From NCBI GenBank assembly GCA_008360975.2, contig CM039183.1:46057850-46121849 (forward strand): a DNA stretch of 64,000 nucleotides. Direction: 5' to 3'. How positions within the stretch are numbered: position 1 is the stretch's first letter; each line of letters starts with the position of its first letter. Shown here piece by piece: positions 1 through 13,263 of the stretch. The notes beneath the pieces were generated by a model. That model saw only the letters and a list, made by a program, of their open reading frames with translations, did not search any database and was not told where the DNA came from. Made by a program: the position numbers and the translations under genes. Source of the DNA: Lichenostomus cassidix (Eukaryota; Chordata; Aves; Passeriformes; Meliphagidae).

Positions 1-3000
1 AATATTAAGTAGGCCCTGCAGCAAGACACAAAATCAAGACAGTGATATTTTGCTGTCAATCCAGATTCTAGATCTGAGGGCAGGGAAGTACTCTGGCCCA
101 CATTTTGCACTTTCCCATCAACCCTGGTGGCTCATGGGGCTCTGCCTGAGCTGCCAGCTGTGCCAGCCCTGGCCTGCACTCCTGGGCTGGAGGGAGACAC
201 TCAGGTGGCACAGGTGGTGGGACAGTGGGCATGCATGGCTGGCTAATGTGTGTGGCTTGTAGGAGCCACAAGAAGCAAATAAAAGGGCTTGGCACAGAGC
301 TATGTGAAATTTATTGGATGACAGGACAGTGAATTGCAAACCTTTTTTTGTTTTCTTTTTTGATGCCACTCAGAAATTTTATTGGAAAAAAGAAATATAC
401 TATTATTTATGACATTTCTGTGTCTTCCATGCTGTCTCTCAGAGCTGCTTGGAAGCCTCCCCAGCTCCCCACCCTGTTTGGCTTTTTGTCTCTGTTTTCG
501 AGAAATACAGTCTCATCAAAATGGAAAAATATCCAAACTGCTGCACAGAAAATTGAGCCAATAGACTGATCACCTGACTTGGAGCTTGGAGGATAACTGC
601 ACTAATAGCAAACTGATTTGGGGTTTTTTTCATTCCAGTCATACATTGCTCAACACTGAGATTTGCCCCTGTCTTAAGGGTTGCTGCAAAAGTCACATGG
701 TGTTATAGATTTTCTTCAGAGAGGCATGGCACACCAGTATGAGATGCAGAGAATAAAATGTGCTTTGTTTTCAAGGAAAGGAGATTAGGAGAAACACTCT
801 TCTGAAAAAGAAATCCCCAAATTAACAGCATAAACACTATTCTAGTAAGTTTTAATGTTCAGTCCTGGGAGGCTAGACTTCTGTGTTTAAGCTGAAGACT
901 GATCTGTTTTCTCCTGAAAGAAAACTCATTGAACCATTTAAGAAAAAATTTAAGGAAAATTATATAATAGCGACAATAACAATAATCCCTCAACTGCAGT
1001 TATTTGTCTTTTGTCACTGAGCACTTGTTACCTCATCACTTTAGGGTTACAGCTTTTGTCAAAGCCTAGGTCTCATCCTTTCCATTTGCTTACTTGGTAA
1101 ACTGTAACAGTTAAATGATGAGAAGATTTTATTTATTTTGCACTGAAAGTGGTCCAGCTCAGAGCGAGTCTCCACGCTGGCTGCAGCCACTGTGCACCAT
1201 ATGAATCTGCTCAACAGATTTGCCATAACGCTGCAGGATCTGGATGGGATGTTCCCCAAAATGTGCTCCTCCTGCTGCACCAGCTGAGCCTCAGCAGCAA
1301 TGAGGGAATGAGTTGTCTTGAGTGAAATACTCATGGCTGTGGTATTCAACAGAGAGGAACATTCTGGAACAAGCAGCTAGATAGATGGTCTAATGACAAG
1401 GTAGGCAAGTGCACTCGGTAGGGTGAATTGAGGTAGTACCATATATTGTAATTGTTATTTTCTCTATCTTCTAAGAGCATTTGGCTTTATGGTCTTAAAA
1501 AAAAAAAAGTAAATGGAAGGCAGCAAGAGATTATTGTACATTAACAGGCCTAAATACAGAGATTCATTGCAGACAAAAGGAGATAGACAGAGGAAGAAAG
1601 TTTCAAATATTTCACTTTAATTTGCCTTTGGCATAAATTCTGCCAGTAGTAGTTTTATCTCTCAGTAGTCATTTATCTATCCAGTAGCCATTCTTACAAC
1701 CGTAAGAACAGAAAGGTCACACAAATACAGTAGATCAGAACTAAGAAAACTTTGATCTTTAGCAACATTTTTGCTTGCTGCTTATCCAGTAATTCCAGCT
1801 TTAAATGGACCATATATGCTCATTTTGAAGAAACCTTTGAAAAAACTTTCAAAGTGCCTCTTTCTAAAAGTAATATTTATGCAGTTTAACTTTGAAGACA
1901 GTGAAGACCAGAAGTTTCTTACCATAACAGAGAAACAATTTTATAGGCCATCACAGACTTGTATTAATTGTACACAAGCAGGGAAAGTTAAAGCCAAAAG
2001 TACAGACAACATTGTTCCCCCACTATGAAATAGTTTATTGGATTTTATTTCTTTACTCTCCAGTAGATGGCAATCCAGCACCTAGCCAATAAAACAGTCA
2101 TGTGGAGACACTTCTCTGTATACAAGTCTGTGGGGGCTTTAGTTATATATTCTATGTCCAGCTTTGGACTGCACACTTTATCCAAGTGAATCATTCAAGC
2201 AGTGTTTCATTATATTGCTGGTCTGCATGAGACACCACCAGAACAAATAAGACTTGAGAAGTGAATGTGGAAATGGCACTGACTTTCAGAGCAGAGCAAG
2301 ATTTTAATGTCTTTAATGGCTTCTTCTTGTTTCAGTTATGCCCCTTACACAGATTTTTAGAAGACTAGGAGGTAAAAATGTAAATTTTGGTATCTTCTCA
2401 TTTGAAGTTTACTTGCCCTTGAAGAGTTGTATTTCTTGCTTTTAAGGAAAAAATTGCACAGAACCCCCTGAATTCTCCCCCTTCTGTTTGAGCCTTTCTC
2501 AGAGGGTAGTTGTGTGTCACAGAGTGCCTATGCCTTGTCTGCTCACTTACATTTCTCCAGGGCCATTTCTGGGATTGTCACTGTAAGATCAAACCCTCAG
2601 AATGTGTCAGATTAGGCACAGACTCTGCCTCAGCTGCCAGCCTGGCTACTCACCTGTCCCGCCTGCCCAAGTCACCAGAGCCTTCCACAGGGTTTGGGAT
2701 GCCTGCAAGTGGTGGTGTTTCCCTTCAGGGCAGGAGCTAGGGGAGGTATGGCTTTAGGGGCACCAGAAGGGAGATCTGGGGGTTGGCAGCAGCTGTGCAT
2801 TGCATGACACAGGGAAGGCTGAAGTGTTCCCACCATCCCCTGGCTATGCCCAGGTCAGGGCTGGACAGGCAGGGAGATCCACAGTCCAGCAAGGTTACCT
2901 GGAGAGAGGTCAGACACAGCCTTCTGTGGAAAAGAGTGACAAGTAAGTTAGCAACAAAGTGAAGGGAAGGCAGGGAATTATTAGAGATTCAGTTGTATTT

Positions 3001-6000
3001 TGCTGGTATCTCTGAGTCCTCATGGGCTTTTTTCATCACTTCATTTATGCATTTATTTTGAAGCTTTGCGATTTCTAAAAGTATGGATTGATAGGGGCAA
3101 AAATAGCTTTTTGTCAAATATTTGACCCTTTTGTAACGGAGATGAAAGCAGCAGCCCTGCAGAACAGTTTAGATTTTCAGAGCCTTGTACCAGCCATCAA
3201 TCACTACCTGTGTCCCACCTTGGCAATTCAGAGCTTGAAGGAAACTACAGGCTTGCATGGGATGGAGATAACAGCAGCAAGTGGCAGAGCTCCTGTGCAA
3301 ATGTGGCTCAGAGAGACTCACCCTGTTTTTTTGCTAATTGGCTCACTTAACAAGTGTGGTGCTGCTTATTTGGTTTCCTGTCAGCATTTAGGTTTGGTTT
3401 TTAAAAACCTTGGGTTTTACAGGTAGCTGATGCAAAGGTGGTGACAAACCTTGTAGCAGCTGTTTCCTTTATAGGTTAAGCCAGTGAGCAGAAAGTGTAT
3501 GTCTGGGAAAACTAACAACCTATTTTATGTTCCCACTGCTAAGTGTGAGGAAGGATGAACTGGATGTTGCGATTCAGAGTTAGCCACAGCCTGCTCAGAA
3601 CAGCATAGAAATATAGAACAGTGGCTGACAGGGAGAGCCTCACCTTGTCCAGTGGTAATTGTCCTGAGCCATGACATGCCTCTTCTGGGGGAGAACAGTA
3701 TGTAGTTCCCACAGGTGGAAATAAATGAGAATTTTCTTCTTGTCCCTAAATTCTTCATATATTTTAACAAGTTTCTCCTTTAAAAATATATGCTCAAACG
3801 AACTTATTAAATGCACAAAAAAGCAAGGCACAACCACACCAAATTCCCACCAAATATACCCCTGAGAATGTGAGACCTCTGTGTTCCCAGAAGGTAAGAA
3901 ATGCTGCTCTTATTTTTATGACATTCATCAGCTTTCCACTAATTTCTTCATCCAGCCCTTCCTTCTTTCCCTCTGGTCTCTCCCAGTAAGCCTCACTACC
4001 ACCTCAGCTGTTCCATGAGCTGGCTGATCCCTTTTCCTTCCTCCTGTGCCCTTAAAGCAGCCAGAGCAAACACATGCCAGGAATGCTACAGAGAAGGATT
4101 TTCACTCTGGCTGCTTGGAGGGACTGTCATGCTTGGGTGGTTGAGACACACCTTGGGAGGGCATGAAGGAAGGAGGGAGGCACTGCCTGTGAATGTTACT
4201 CCCACAGCACATGCAGGATTACACAGAGGTAAGGAACCCTATGGGGGCTTATATTGGAAATAACAGAAAACAAGCGAGAGAAATCAAATGTTTCCAACTC
4301 TGGTACTGTGAAAACCTTGCACAAGTTTCAGGGTGCAACCTGACAGATCTTTGCAGTTTGCTCCAAACAGAATATATCTAGATTTACTTCACTTACATCA
4401 AGAAGACATCTTCAGTAGGATTTCACTGTTAGTCCTTAAAACTTCCTTCTTTCCTGGGCCTTTCATTGCTTGTGCCTTAGGACCCAATGCTCCCAGTAAA
4501 GCAATAGTTCTCAGAATTAAAGAGTGCATCTGGCATGGATGCTCTCTCAATTACCTGATTGAGTTGAATTTCTCTTCTCCAAATAGTATCTTGAATTCAC
4601 AGAACTTCACAAAAATTCTCAGCAAAGTAGATACACCCAGGAAAATGAGCAGAAATTGCCACCAGCATGGAGGATCTCCAGCTCACTGGCTTCTTTTCCT
4701 GCCTCCCTTTCCCAGTTGAATGGGGGATCTTTGTGAGGCCCTGAGGAGGTATTCCCCAGGTCACTGTTGTGTTATCTGTATTTTCCCTAGGCCACTTATA
4801 CCTCTTGGGCTGCTTGCACAAGGCATCACAAGCCACTTTTGCTTGTGCACACACCTAAGTGAGCACCAAACAATGCCCAGAACTTGACAAAACCTTGGCT
4901 TTGGTCTTCTCACAGGCCAAACAAGTAACATGACAGGAGAAGGCAGTAGGAAGCAGCTCACAAGGATACAAGGAGTGAGGCTGAATCTTGATTTAGCATA
5001 TATACAGACAGGCACAGACAAATCTGTTTATGTGCTCTTGGGCATGAAACATGTAGAGCTCTGAAGCTTTGCCTTCAAGGTTAAACACTGTGCTGCAGAC
5101 ACCTGTCAGCTCCAGGGGAGACATATCTACACTTGGACAGGCATTGCGTGGGAGCTCAGACTGTTGCTTTTGATGTGAATTTGCATGAATCCTCACAGAC
5201 TCAGGTAGAGGCCTCCCATATTCCTGAAGCAAGACACAACAGATGAAATTGCCAAAACAGACACAAAAGAAAAAAGAGAACAAACAAGTTTTTGAATGCC
5301 TTCCAGGTTCTCCTATGTGCCAAACCCCAAATTTTTGACTTACACTTACATGTGTGTTAGAAAGCAGCCTGAAAACCTTCCCTGCTTTGTCATCAGGCTG
5401 AGGAGAAGAAAATTGAGAAGGTAGCAGTTGGTCCCAAGGCATTTTCTAAATCCAAAAATAAGTGTTTTTCAAACGGAAGTGGTTTAATGAGTTGAGAGAG
5501 CCTCTCATCTCTCATGTCATTAGATGACTTTATTAAGCACATAAATGCTTATTTGCGTAATCAAATTGATCTAAGATATTTTTCTCTTTTTAGTCCACAT
5601 ACAAGTTGCCAGACAGACAATTCAGTTTCACTCTTCAAGGCAGAGAAATGGTCCTGGGTTTTTTTTTGTTTTGTTTGTTTGGCTAAGTGCAAATGAGGCA
5701 CTTAAATCAGAGCTTTAAATGTGAATGCTAGTATTAGGTAACAGTTTAGTCATGCTTCAGTAAAACATTTTAAAAAATTGTAAATTCCATTTGTGGACAT
5801 AAACACAGGTCTTGTTTTCACAGACTTGCACAGCTGTGTATGCATTTTGTGGCTAAATGAAGAAATGCAACTTGTGGGAATTTCAGAATAGCATATGCCA
5901 ATACAAGGAATTTAGAACTTGTCAGGGATGTGAAGAGCTCTGCCTACCTGGGATGGGATCCACCCTGGAGGAGCCAAGTCCAGAACCTCCAAGGCTACGC

Positions 6001-6593
6001 AGGACTCGTTTCAGAGACGGTGAACTTAAGCAGATTCAATAAACAGAAAGCTGTTTGAAATGCAAAACTGTAATCCCAACTCACCTTTCTCTCTTACTCA
6101 AACCTGTCTTGTCTTGGAAGCAGCTAATTCCACCAGACATCTTTCTGCTTGACTGTAGGCACCTGTATTTTCCATGAACTTCAACTGCAGCAGGCCAAGC
6201 AACAATATTCCTTTAAAATAAGACCTATGGCTTTGTCCTAGTCTGACTGTTTTTGGAAGAATACTAGTTCTGTAAATGTCCTGAAAAGTTTTTAAAGAGG
6301 GCTTGCAGTCTTTTTGGCATAGAATATCAATAAGTTCATTTATGTGTGCAAAAATTCCTCTGCTTGGAGACAAGCCCAAACCCACTGGAAATGACAGAAT
6401 CTTGGTAATATCAGAGCTTTGGGGTCAGGGCTTGAACATTATCAGTACACTTAAGGCTTGTAGGCATAGTCATGCAGGTGCAAGCTCAGCACAGACTACT
6501 TGTGTTGCAGAATTGAAGGAAACAAGTAAGGATGTCCATTCATGCAGTGAAAGACTGCAGTGCCTGCAAAAGGACAAGTCTGAGAACTAATAA

Positions 6594-6700
6594 GAATCAT
6601 AGAATCACCGAATATGCTCAGTTGGAAGGGACCCACAAGGATCTTTGAGTCAAACTCCCGACCCTGCACAGCACCGAGCCCAGGAGTCACACCATTTGTT
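6594..6700 (-). mobile_element. Short CR1 LINE 3'-end fragment
   Basis: GAATCATAGAATCACCGAAT is followed by TTGGAAGGGACCCACAAGGA and CCCTGCACAGCACCGAGCCC, then CAGGAGTCACACC, which is the complement of a CR1 3' end. Similarity fades after about 6700, so only a remnant of about 100 bp is supported. It is intergenic, 1.5 kb beyond the SASH1 3' end. Confidence 0.9.
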
Positions 6701-7230
6701 TTGTACTGCTTCCTGAATGTTAAAGGATTAATCTTTAGTGGACTCTTGAGGTAGCTCTGGTGGTACATGTAACATTACCTCCACAGCTTTTCAGTCTTTA
6801 TGGCCTTACATGTGAACCCTCTGCTCAGGCATAAAGTTTCTCTTTCTAAGTATTAGCAGCAAGAATTTTAGCACATTTCTCCCACATCTCTTTTTCTGGT
6901 GCAAACACATGTGGAAAGAGAGCTTTCAGAATAAGAATAGGTATGCATGTATTGGGGGTGGTGGTGTTTGGTTTTGGCAGCAGCCACTGCGGTTAGCACA
7001 CACTTGGATCAAACACAGCAGCAAAATGCTGAGAGCAATAGATGGGGGCTTTGTGTTTCAGCTGCTCCCAATGCAATCCTGGACCACAGCGAGCTTGGAA
7101 GGGAAGCAATACTCCTTCCAGCTGCAGAAATGGCAAGCGCCCTGGCTTTTCATGTTGTGCAGTGTTTGTTTTGTTTTTATTTCTGTTTTGTTACTTGAGA
7201 GACCCTTGGAAACAGCCTGTCCCAGAGCCA

Positions 7231-7385
7231 GCGCTCCCGCTGCCAGCGGCGCGGCGCCCTCTGCCGCCCCATTCCCGCAGGATCCGCGCAGCTCCTCAGC
7301 CCCATTCCCGCCGAGTGCTCGCCACGTCCTACAGCGCCCATGGGAGCGCTGCCCGGGGCAGCCGAGCATTCAGCTGGCTGGATCC
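7231..7385. promoter_or_regulatory. CpG-rich patch downstream of SASH1
   Basis: About 19 CpGs in roughly 150 bp, with scattered CpGs continuing to about 7560, lie 0.7-0.9 kb beyond the probable SASH1 poly(A) site. It may be a promoter of an unseen transcript or a regulatory element. No coding exon could be supported on either strand; the long plus-strand open frame across it (6909-7508) is explained by base composition. Confidence 0.4.
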
Positions 7386-8246
7386 GAACCAAAAGGGTTT
7401 TTTTGTTTCCCTCTTTATGTCGTTTCCCGAGTTCAGCTTCCGGTTAACGACAGCGAATGGAGACACAGCCGCCCCTCATTCCTTAGGGCTGAATCCACAA
7501 AGGATTAACCTCAAACTGTTGCCATGAGGAGCTGGCTGCACGCTGTTAGGCAGCTAAGCGTACCCATTAATTACACAGCAAATTTAACCTGACTGACAAA
7601 CGCAAAACAGTAAGCAAGAAGTTACTGAAGAGAGCTGGAAGGAATGCCAAGGGTCATGTCCCGAGGCTCCTGCGCCCCAAACCCTCCACACTGGCACCTC
7701 CTTACAGAGTGCAGACACTGCCTGACTGTTCAGAGTCACGGCACCTCACCAGCCAAACGAAGCAGAGCTGCATTTAAAAATCAGGCTTGAAGTCCCTTCT
7801 TGCAGGCAAGACGGAACTTCAGAGCATCGTACTCATAGTCCTTTCTCTGGGTCCACCAATTAATTACCCCATTGCAAAATGGCAAAGCTCCCAAGGGGAG
7901 ACCTCAAAGATCTCACACGTATCTCACTGAGCCCAGCAGCTGGACATTCACAAATATAACAGACAAAGTTTGGACAGTGATGATTCACATCATATCATAA
8001 TTTAACTGTTGCTTCTAGTCCTGGATTATCAGGGATTTTAATATTTTAAAATTTTAAAACTTTTTTCTCCTGCTGTGGAGGCGTTCAGAGTGCTTACAAG
8101 GAAAGGAACTAGAGGCTTGGTAAGCTACAGGGTGAGGGCACAAGATATAAGCGAAAAATTAAATTGCTGGACTGCTACCAGAGCACCAAATAGAGGATCT
8201 GTTAGCAAAATTAAAAACAACCAAAAAAAGAGAGAGACCATGGAAA

Positions 8247-8252
8247 TTTATT
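8247..8252 (-). terminator. SASH1: Probable distal SASH1 poly(A) signal AATAAA
   Basis: A canonical hexamer on the gene strand is followed within 15-40 nt by a U/GU-rich downstream element. It is the last strong signal before the CpG-rich patch at 7.2-7.4 kb, and the sequence just upstream has the AU-rich look of a distal 3' UTR. Cleavage near 8235 is inferred. Confidence 0.6.
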
Positions 8253-9676
8253 TACTTTTTATCTATGAACAGTATGACATATAATTATAGACAAGTTTTG
8301 ATACACAGGAAAACCCTTTTGTCAACCATTTTGTTTGCTAAATGAAACAGCACAATAATCTTTACACATTCATATTTTGTTTTTGTTTTTTTTCTTTACA
8401 ATACACAGCTTTCTTGGGTTGAAGCAAACTGCAGGACATATTGAGTACTGGTATATTACAGCTACTTACATCATTTAAGAACAGCAAATGGAGAAAAATA
8501 AGTTATTTAAATATTGATTTCATATACAGAAAGTGCAACTTTGTTAGTTGTTACATAACTTGCTTGACAGTTTTGATTCCCCAAAGGGTGTCAATTAATG
8601 ATAAAAGTATCTTGGACCAAAAGTATTATTTATTCTAAAAATAATACAGTACAACTGCACAGCTGTGACTTGGTGAATCGACCACTATTGCTGCTCTTAG
8701 AGATGATGGCCTGTTTGAATAATGCAGTGTTTAATGCTTCTGATCATGCTCCCAGTCTGCATCCACAGCCAGGCTCATATAAGAGCACAGGGAATTGCCA
8801 CCTGGGTAGCAACAGCAGGTTATTGATCAAAGCATATGATTATGATGGCATTTGGTAATATTTTGGGCTTGCTGCTTCTATTGTTAAATAGCTGTTTGAG
8901 TTATTAAGATACAGTGGATAGATACTTAACACGGTGAGCCTGAGCAGAGCAGATCAGGATTCCAGCAGCAGGTTTCTTCTGTGCTTCCCAAGAGTTAATG
9001 AGTGAACTTTTGCTTAGAGCATTGAAGGGTTGCAAGAAGATGCAAGAGGTTATGGCTCTCATAATGCATCACCTCACCTGCCTGGGGAATGCCACAGGTC
9101 ACAGAAACCACAGCAGGGAAGCTCAAACACTGAGAAGCTTAAGGCTTTTTTTAGATTAAAATATAAACTACAACAGAAATTCAAGTAAGACCACAAAGAC
9201 CAAAAGTCTTTAAAAGAAAACAAAACAAATACTAAATCTCATAAATCTCAAATTGCTCACTCCAGTCCTAATGGGTGTGATTTGGTTTCCCTGGGTCACA
9301 TAATCATTTTAAAAGTATGGATTTACAAAGAGAGTTTGGCAAACAGGTTCAGCTTATTCCCATAATTCTCCTTCTGTTATTAAGAGAGGGGAAAGTAATT
9401 AATATGGGAGAGCTTTACTATATGACTTGTCTTCCCTGCAACACGAGGAAATTTGTTTTCTTTTTTATTGCTATAGTCAGCTTGGACTTTTCCCTTGCTC
9501 CAATGTAACTGCTGTCCACTTCTACTCTGTTCTGGTCCCTGCCAGCAACCCCAGGAAGTCTCAATACTCTTTCCATCTCCTGCTGATAGTCACCATGTAA
9601 GCCTCAGAGAGGAACAACAGAAAAATAATAATTATTTTTAAAAAAACCACTTTTTTTTTCTTTTTTTTTTCTTTTA

Positions 9677-10210
9677 GAATCATAGAATATACTGAGCTAC
9701 AAGGGACACATCAAATCCAACTCCTGGCCCTGCACAGCACCATCCCCAAGAGTCACACCATGTGCCCTAGAGCATTGTCCAAATGTCTCTTGAACTCAGA
9801 CAGGCTTGGAGCACTGACCACTTCCCTGGGGAGCCTGTTCCAGGGCTCAAGCACCCTCTGGGTGAAAAACCTTTTCCTGATACCCAGCCTAAACCTCCCC
9901 TGACTCTGTTTCAGTCCTTGGGTTCTGTCATTTGGTCATTACAGTGAAGAGATCAGTGTCTGCCCCTCTGCTTTGCCTCATGGATGTTGAGACTGCACTG
10001 TTTCCCCTCAGCCTCTTCCAGGCTTAACTGACCAAGTGACCTCAGCCACTCCTCATAAAGCTCCTTCATAAAGCTTCCCTTCCAGACCCTTTGTGGCTCT
10101 CTTTTGGATGCTCCCCAATAACTTAATGTCTTTTTTAGATTGTGGTGCCCAAAACTGCACGCAGTATTTGAGGCGAGGCTGCACCAGATTTTCACCAGCT
10201 GTACAAGACA
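9677..10210 (-). mobile_element. CR1 LINE fragment within the SASH1 3' UTR
   Basis: On the plus strand it starts AGAATCATAGAATA, the complement of the CR1 3' terminus. It continues with CCCTGCACAGCACCATCCCC, GGGGAGCCTGTTCCAGGGCT, GGGTGAAAAACCTTTTCCTG and GTGCCCAAAACTGCACGCAG, all CR1 consensus. It is 5'-truncated and degenerate. Its orientation is the same as SASH1, so it would be transcribed in sense. A T-rich run (9648-9675) adjoins its 3' end. Confidence 0.94.
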
Positions 10211-12189
10211 TGTCTGCTGTATGTCCCTGATTCTGCCATATCAGAACATGCTGATTATGCATGGAGAACATTGCAGAGCTTTGCTTAAGAACAATTTCAA
10301 GTCACATCAGTAAATTAGCTGCCTCCATATGATGGTGTGCAGTAGACACTGGTGAAATACGAAATGAGGAAAGTAAACCTAACAGCTATCAATTCTACCA
10401 GGAGGCAAAATGCATATTCATCTACTTAAAACATGACCCTGGAAGGACCAGATATAGTAAGAAATCATGGAGTAACCAAAGTTTTTCATTCATCAATCTG
10501 AGACCATTTTATCAGGAGAAGTCATTACTCAATGTGAGGCTGGGATAATTGGGGCACCAAATGGTGAAGTACCTTGTCTGGTTTTACACAGTAAATTGAT
10601 GTCAGAACTGATATTGGAAATAGCCACACATCCTGGCCTGTGCCCAGGTTTCTATCCTATCTCCCTTTACCTGCCAGACTAAGCTTGCTCTGTCTTCCAT
10701 GGAACAGCTGCATTACAAGAAGCTGAAGGAGACACCATATATAGACCCCAAAGAACAAGCTAGCTATGTGCTATTCATGATAATCTGTATTTGGTATATA
10801 AAACGTGTACCCAATATAGAAAAATAAAATCTGTCATTAGTCACATATGCGACTGGAACGTTTCACATGGAGTCAGGCAGAAAAATACCATTACATAATG
10901 AAAAATGGTTCATCATATTTGCCAGAACAATGCTCTTTTCCAGTGAGAGGTAACATTAATGTAGTGGTGAGGGGTATCAAGTGTTCTAAAAATCACAGTG
11001 TTACTCATAAGACTATATGGGAATTTTCTTATCCATAGAATGGAATTACTGGGTCTAATGATTTCTATGGGACACAATTTGCTTTTTCAATGCAAGTGAA
11101 TTTTCATTTGCAGAAACCCACTGTTTGGAATCAATATGGTCAGGATACCAAGTCAAAGCTGCAGCATAATGATTGACAATATAACACAGTACACAGAATA
11201 TGATTAAAATGAAAAGCAGTTACATATATACAAGGCAGTATATCTTGGAACAGTTTAGTAACAACAGTAAATGCAGACTGTAGTGAACAAGGAGTTAACC
11301 TGACAACCAAAACCTAGCATAACCCTGCATTTGTAAAAGCATCTCTACAACTCAGGAGATGTTATGATGAGGCATTTTATAGAAGCTACTTCAGCTGGAA
11401 ATCACCCTAAATGCAACTTAAGAGTGACAGGTTGAAACAAGGCTTGGGAAATGTGAATGAATACAGGTAAGTGAACACTAGGTAACTGCTTAAAAGCTTA
11501 TTTTAAGGCAAATAAAAAGCTGATTGCTAGAAAGCAGTTATAAAAATTACCTCAGCTCTGTACAAATAAAAAGAAGCTTTCTGACTCTCTGTGGGTTAGT
11601 TGCATTGAAGTGACAGAGATGGACTACACTGAAAACTAATTTCAGTCCATCAACTTCGGCCTAGCTAAAGGCTTTGTGGCAATTGGGACCTATACCAAGC
11701 AACAGCAAAGATGACTAGGGAGGGCTTTGTGTTTAGCTCTAGACTGCTAAAATAAACAAAAGGCATTTGCCAAACAGCTTCTACTGAAATTTGCACCTTG
11801 ATTTGTACCTGGACTGATTTCAGGTATCTGGAACCTAGATGTACAAAAGACCTATTACTAGTATCACTATCACAAACTTGAGGAAAATGTGCAAGGGCCC
11901 CTTAATTCTTTGAAGCTGTCTGATTCTCAGGCCAACCCTGCGCAGTTTATGAAATAAGAATACTTTAGATGGGAGTGAGGGGGGAGGGAAGTACCACATC
12001 TATGTTACCTGGTGGTTGCTTCTCTTCTCCTTCAGTCGCCAAAGACTTTCATATCCTTTGAAGAAGATATCTGCCTGTCCTGGGGAGCCACTGCCTTGAT
12101 CCCTTTAGCTATGTGAAGTAATTAGAGCGATACTGGTGCAGGAAGAAGCAGTGGATTCTCAACCAGGCAATGTCACACTATGGAGCACG

Positions 12190-12450
12190 TTAAATTGCCT
12201 CTGGATCAAGAGGTTTGAAGAGTCTCGCTGCTGCCAGAAGCTTGCTTATGTGCCTTTCCTCTGCGATGCCAGCTTTTTCAAGGCAAGTTTGTGACAGAGA
12301 AGGCACTTTGCTCAGTGTGTTGAATCCTGCTTCTGTGAGCAGGTTGGAATACATAGGCAGACCAATGGAAATCAGCCAGTCAGATACAGAGGTGATGAGT
12401 CCCGGGGATACAGGTTTACGGCAGATTTCTGTAAGTCCCCCACTTGGAAT
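12190..12450 (-). CDS. SASH1: SASH1 exon 20 coding part, SAM2 domain and stop
   Basis: Eighty-six codons and a TAA stop (12190-12192). It starts [17 protein letters not shown], then [39 protein letters not shown] and [20 protein letters not shown], ending KPLDPEAI. This is the C-terminal SAM domain: VSDWLxSIGLPMY and AGIxEERHIxKLLxAARLF are the family signature. The human C-terminus is RLFKLPPGPEAM, so the end is conserved in length. The acceptor is ccccag before 12450, phase 0. Transcripts that stop before this exon would lose SAM2. Confidence 0.98.
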   Translation of the reverse strand: MPSGGLTEICRKPVSPGLITSVSDWLISIGLPMYSNLLTEAGFNTLSKVPSLSQTCLEKAGIAEERHISKLLAAARLFKPLDPEAI

Positions 12451-12520
12451 CTGGGGGGTAAAAAAAGAAAGAAAAGAGAATCCTTAATGTTAAACTTCTC
12501 TGCTTGTTTTACAACAAGAC

Positions 12521-12541
12521 TTTTTGTTTGTTTGTTTGTTT
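12521..12541. repeat. (TTTG)n simple repeat
   Basis: A few tandem TTTG units lie about 70 nt upstream of the exon 20 acceptor, reading CAAA on the transcript strand. Confidence 0.95.
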
Positions 12542-12990
12542 CTCTTCCAAACTGATGTAACTTTATAGCAGATGTTCTAACTTCTCTCATGTCACATTTG
12601 TCAGCATGAAAGTAGTGTGGGCTGAAAGGCTCAGATCCCTTGGCACAGAAGCAATGACAACAATTTTGGCAATATAGACGGAGTGGGCAGTATCCAGCTG
12701 CTTGGCTGACTGCCATGTACCATTCTGAACTAGTCTGAGATCAGTAAAGAGTATCAGTAACAAGACTTTTCAAAGTGATCCATTTAATTTCTCAGTAGGG
12801 CAAGAGAACACCAATTTTGCCTATTACCTCCTCAGGCAGACCAAGTTTTCTTAGAAAAAACAATTAAATTTCTTGATGGTTTCTCCCTTCTGCTTTTGCT
12901 AAGGAGGAGACACTAGTATCGTTTAAGAAATGAAAAAGGAGTGTAAAACCTTTCAAATTTTAATACAGAAGCATTTAATACCTGTGACCA

Positions 12991-13263
12991 TGTCGCTGTT
13001 GAGCCGCTAGCAGAGAAAAAAGGTTCAGGTTCAATGTGTGGCATGAAGAAGAAAGTTTTATTATTTAATTCCAACTTATATAGACTTTTCAAAGGTCACC
13101 CAGATTGGTCAGTTCGAAGCCTCCCCCTAGGCTGGATTGGCCAGGCCTGAACTGTCCATATCTTGAGAAACTGTTTCAACAACATCCAAACTTTATCTTT
13201 GTTTATAAAAACACAGGAGGAAGAGAGAAAGAATTCTCATGGGAAAGGTCTGTGCTAGCCACA
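12991..13263 (-). mobile_element. Solo LTR of an endogenous retrovirus (ERVK-like)
   Basis: The 273-bp element begins TG and ends CA on both strands. It is flanked by tgacca (12985-12990) and tgaccc (13264-13269), a 6-bp target duplication with one mismatch, which fits ERVK-type integration. On the minus strand it has two CCAAT boxes (complements at 13103-13108 and 13135-13140), TATATAAG (13075-13082) and AATAAA (13057-13062) in LTR order. No retroviral genes are present, so it is the product of LTR-LTR recombination. It lies in the same orientation as SASH1. Confidence 0.82.

Larger units (their letters stand above)
1..8234. other. Intergenic region beyond the SASH1 3' end
   Basis: No gene is supported here. 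In mammals the next gene downstream of SASH1 is UST (recalled synteny); none of the open frames here resembles UST. Contents are one CR1 remnant (6594-6700), one CpG-rich patch (7231-7385) and some GC-richer stretches (about 100-260 and 2620-2900) without recognisable identity. Confidence 0.7.
8235..12189 (-). other. SASH1: SASH1 3' untranslated region (probable extent)
   Basis: Noncoding sequence after the stop, about 3.95 kb. The end is inferred: AATAAA on the minus strand (8247-8252) in the context ATAAAAAGTAAATAAATTTCC, with a T/GT-rich stretch (ctctctctttttttggttg) just beyond, fits a cleavage site near 8235. Earlier candidate signals are AATAAA at 9464-9469 and 8626-8631, which could give shorter 3' UTRs. 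A CR1 copy lies inside at 9677-10210. No signal was seen in the first ~2.5 kb after the stop. Confidence 0.65.

Noticed and set aside
4993..5442. Minus-strand open frame of 149 codons in the intergenic region
   Set aside because: It has mixed hydrophobic and Cys-rich text with no motif, no exon structure and no neighbouring exons; it is likely chance.
7058..7392. CpG patch as the first exon of UST, the expected downstream neighbour
   Set aside because: The minus-strand frames do not contain the type II membrane segment or sulfotransferase N-terminal text expected of UST.
6909..7508. Plus-strand open frame of 199 codons downstream of SASH1
   Set aside because: All three plus frames are long here because of GC-rich sequence; the text (Ala/Pro/Ser runs) is compositional and nothing matches a known protein.
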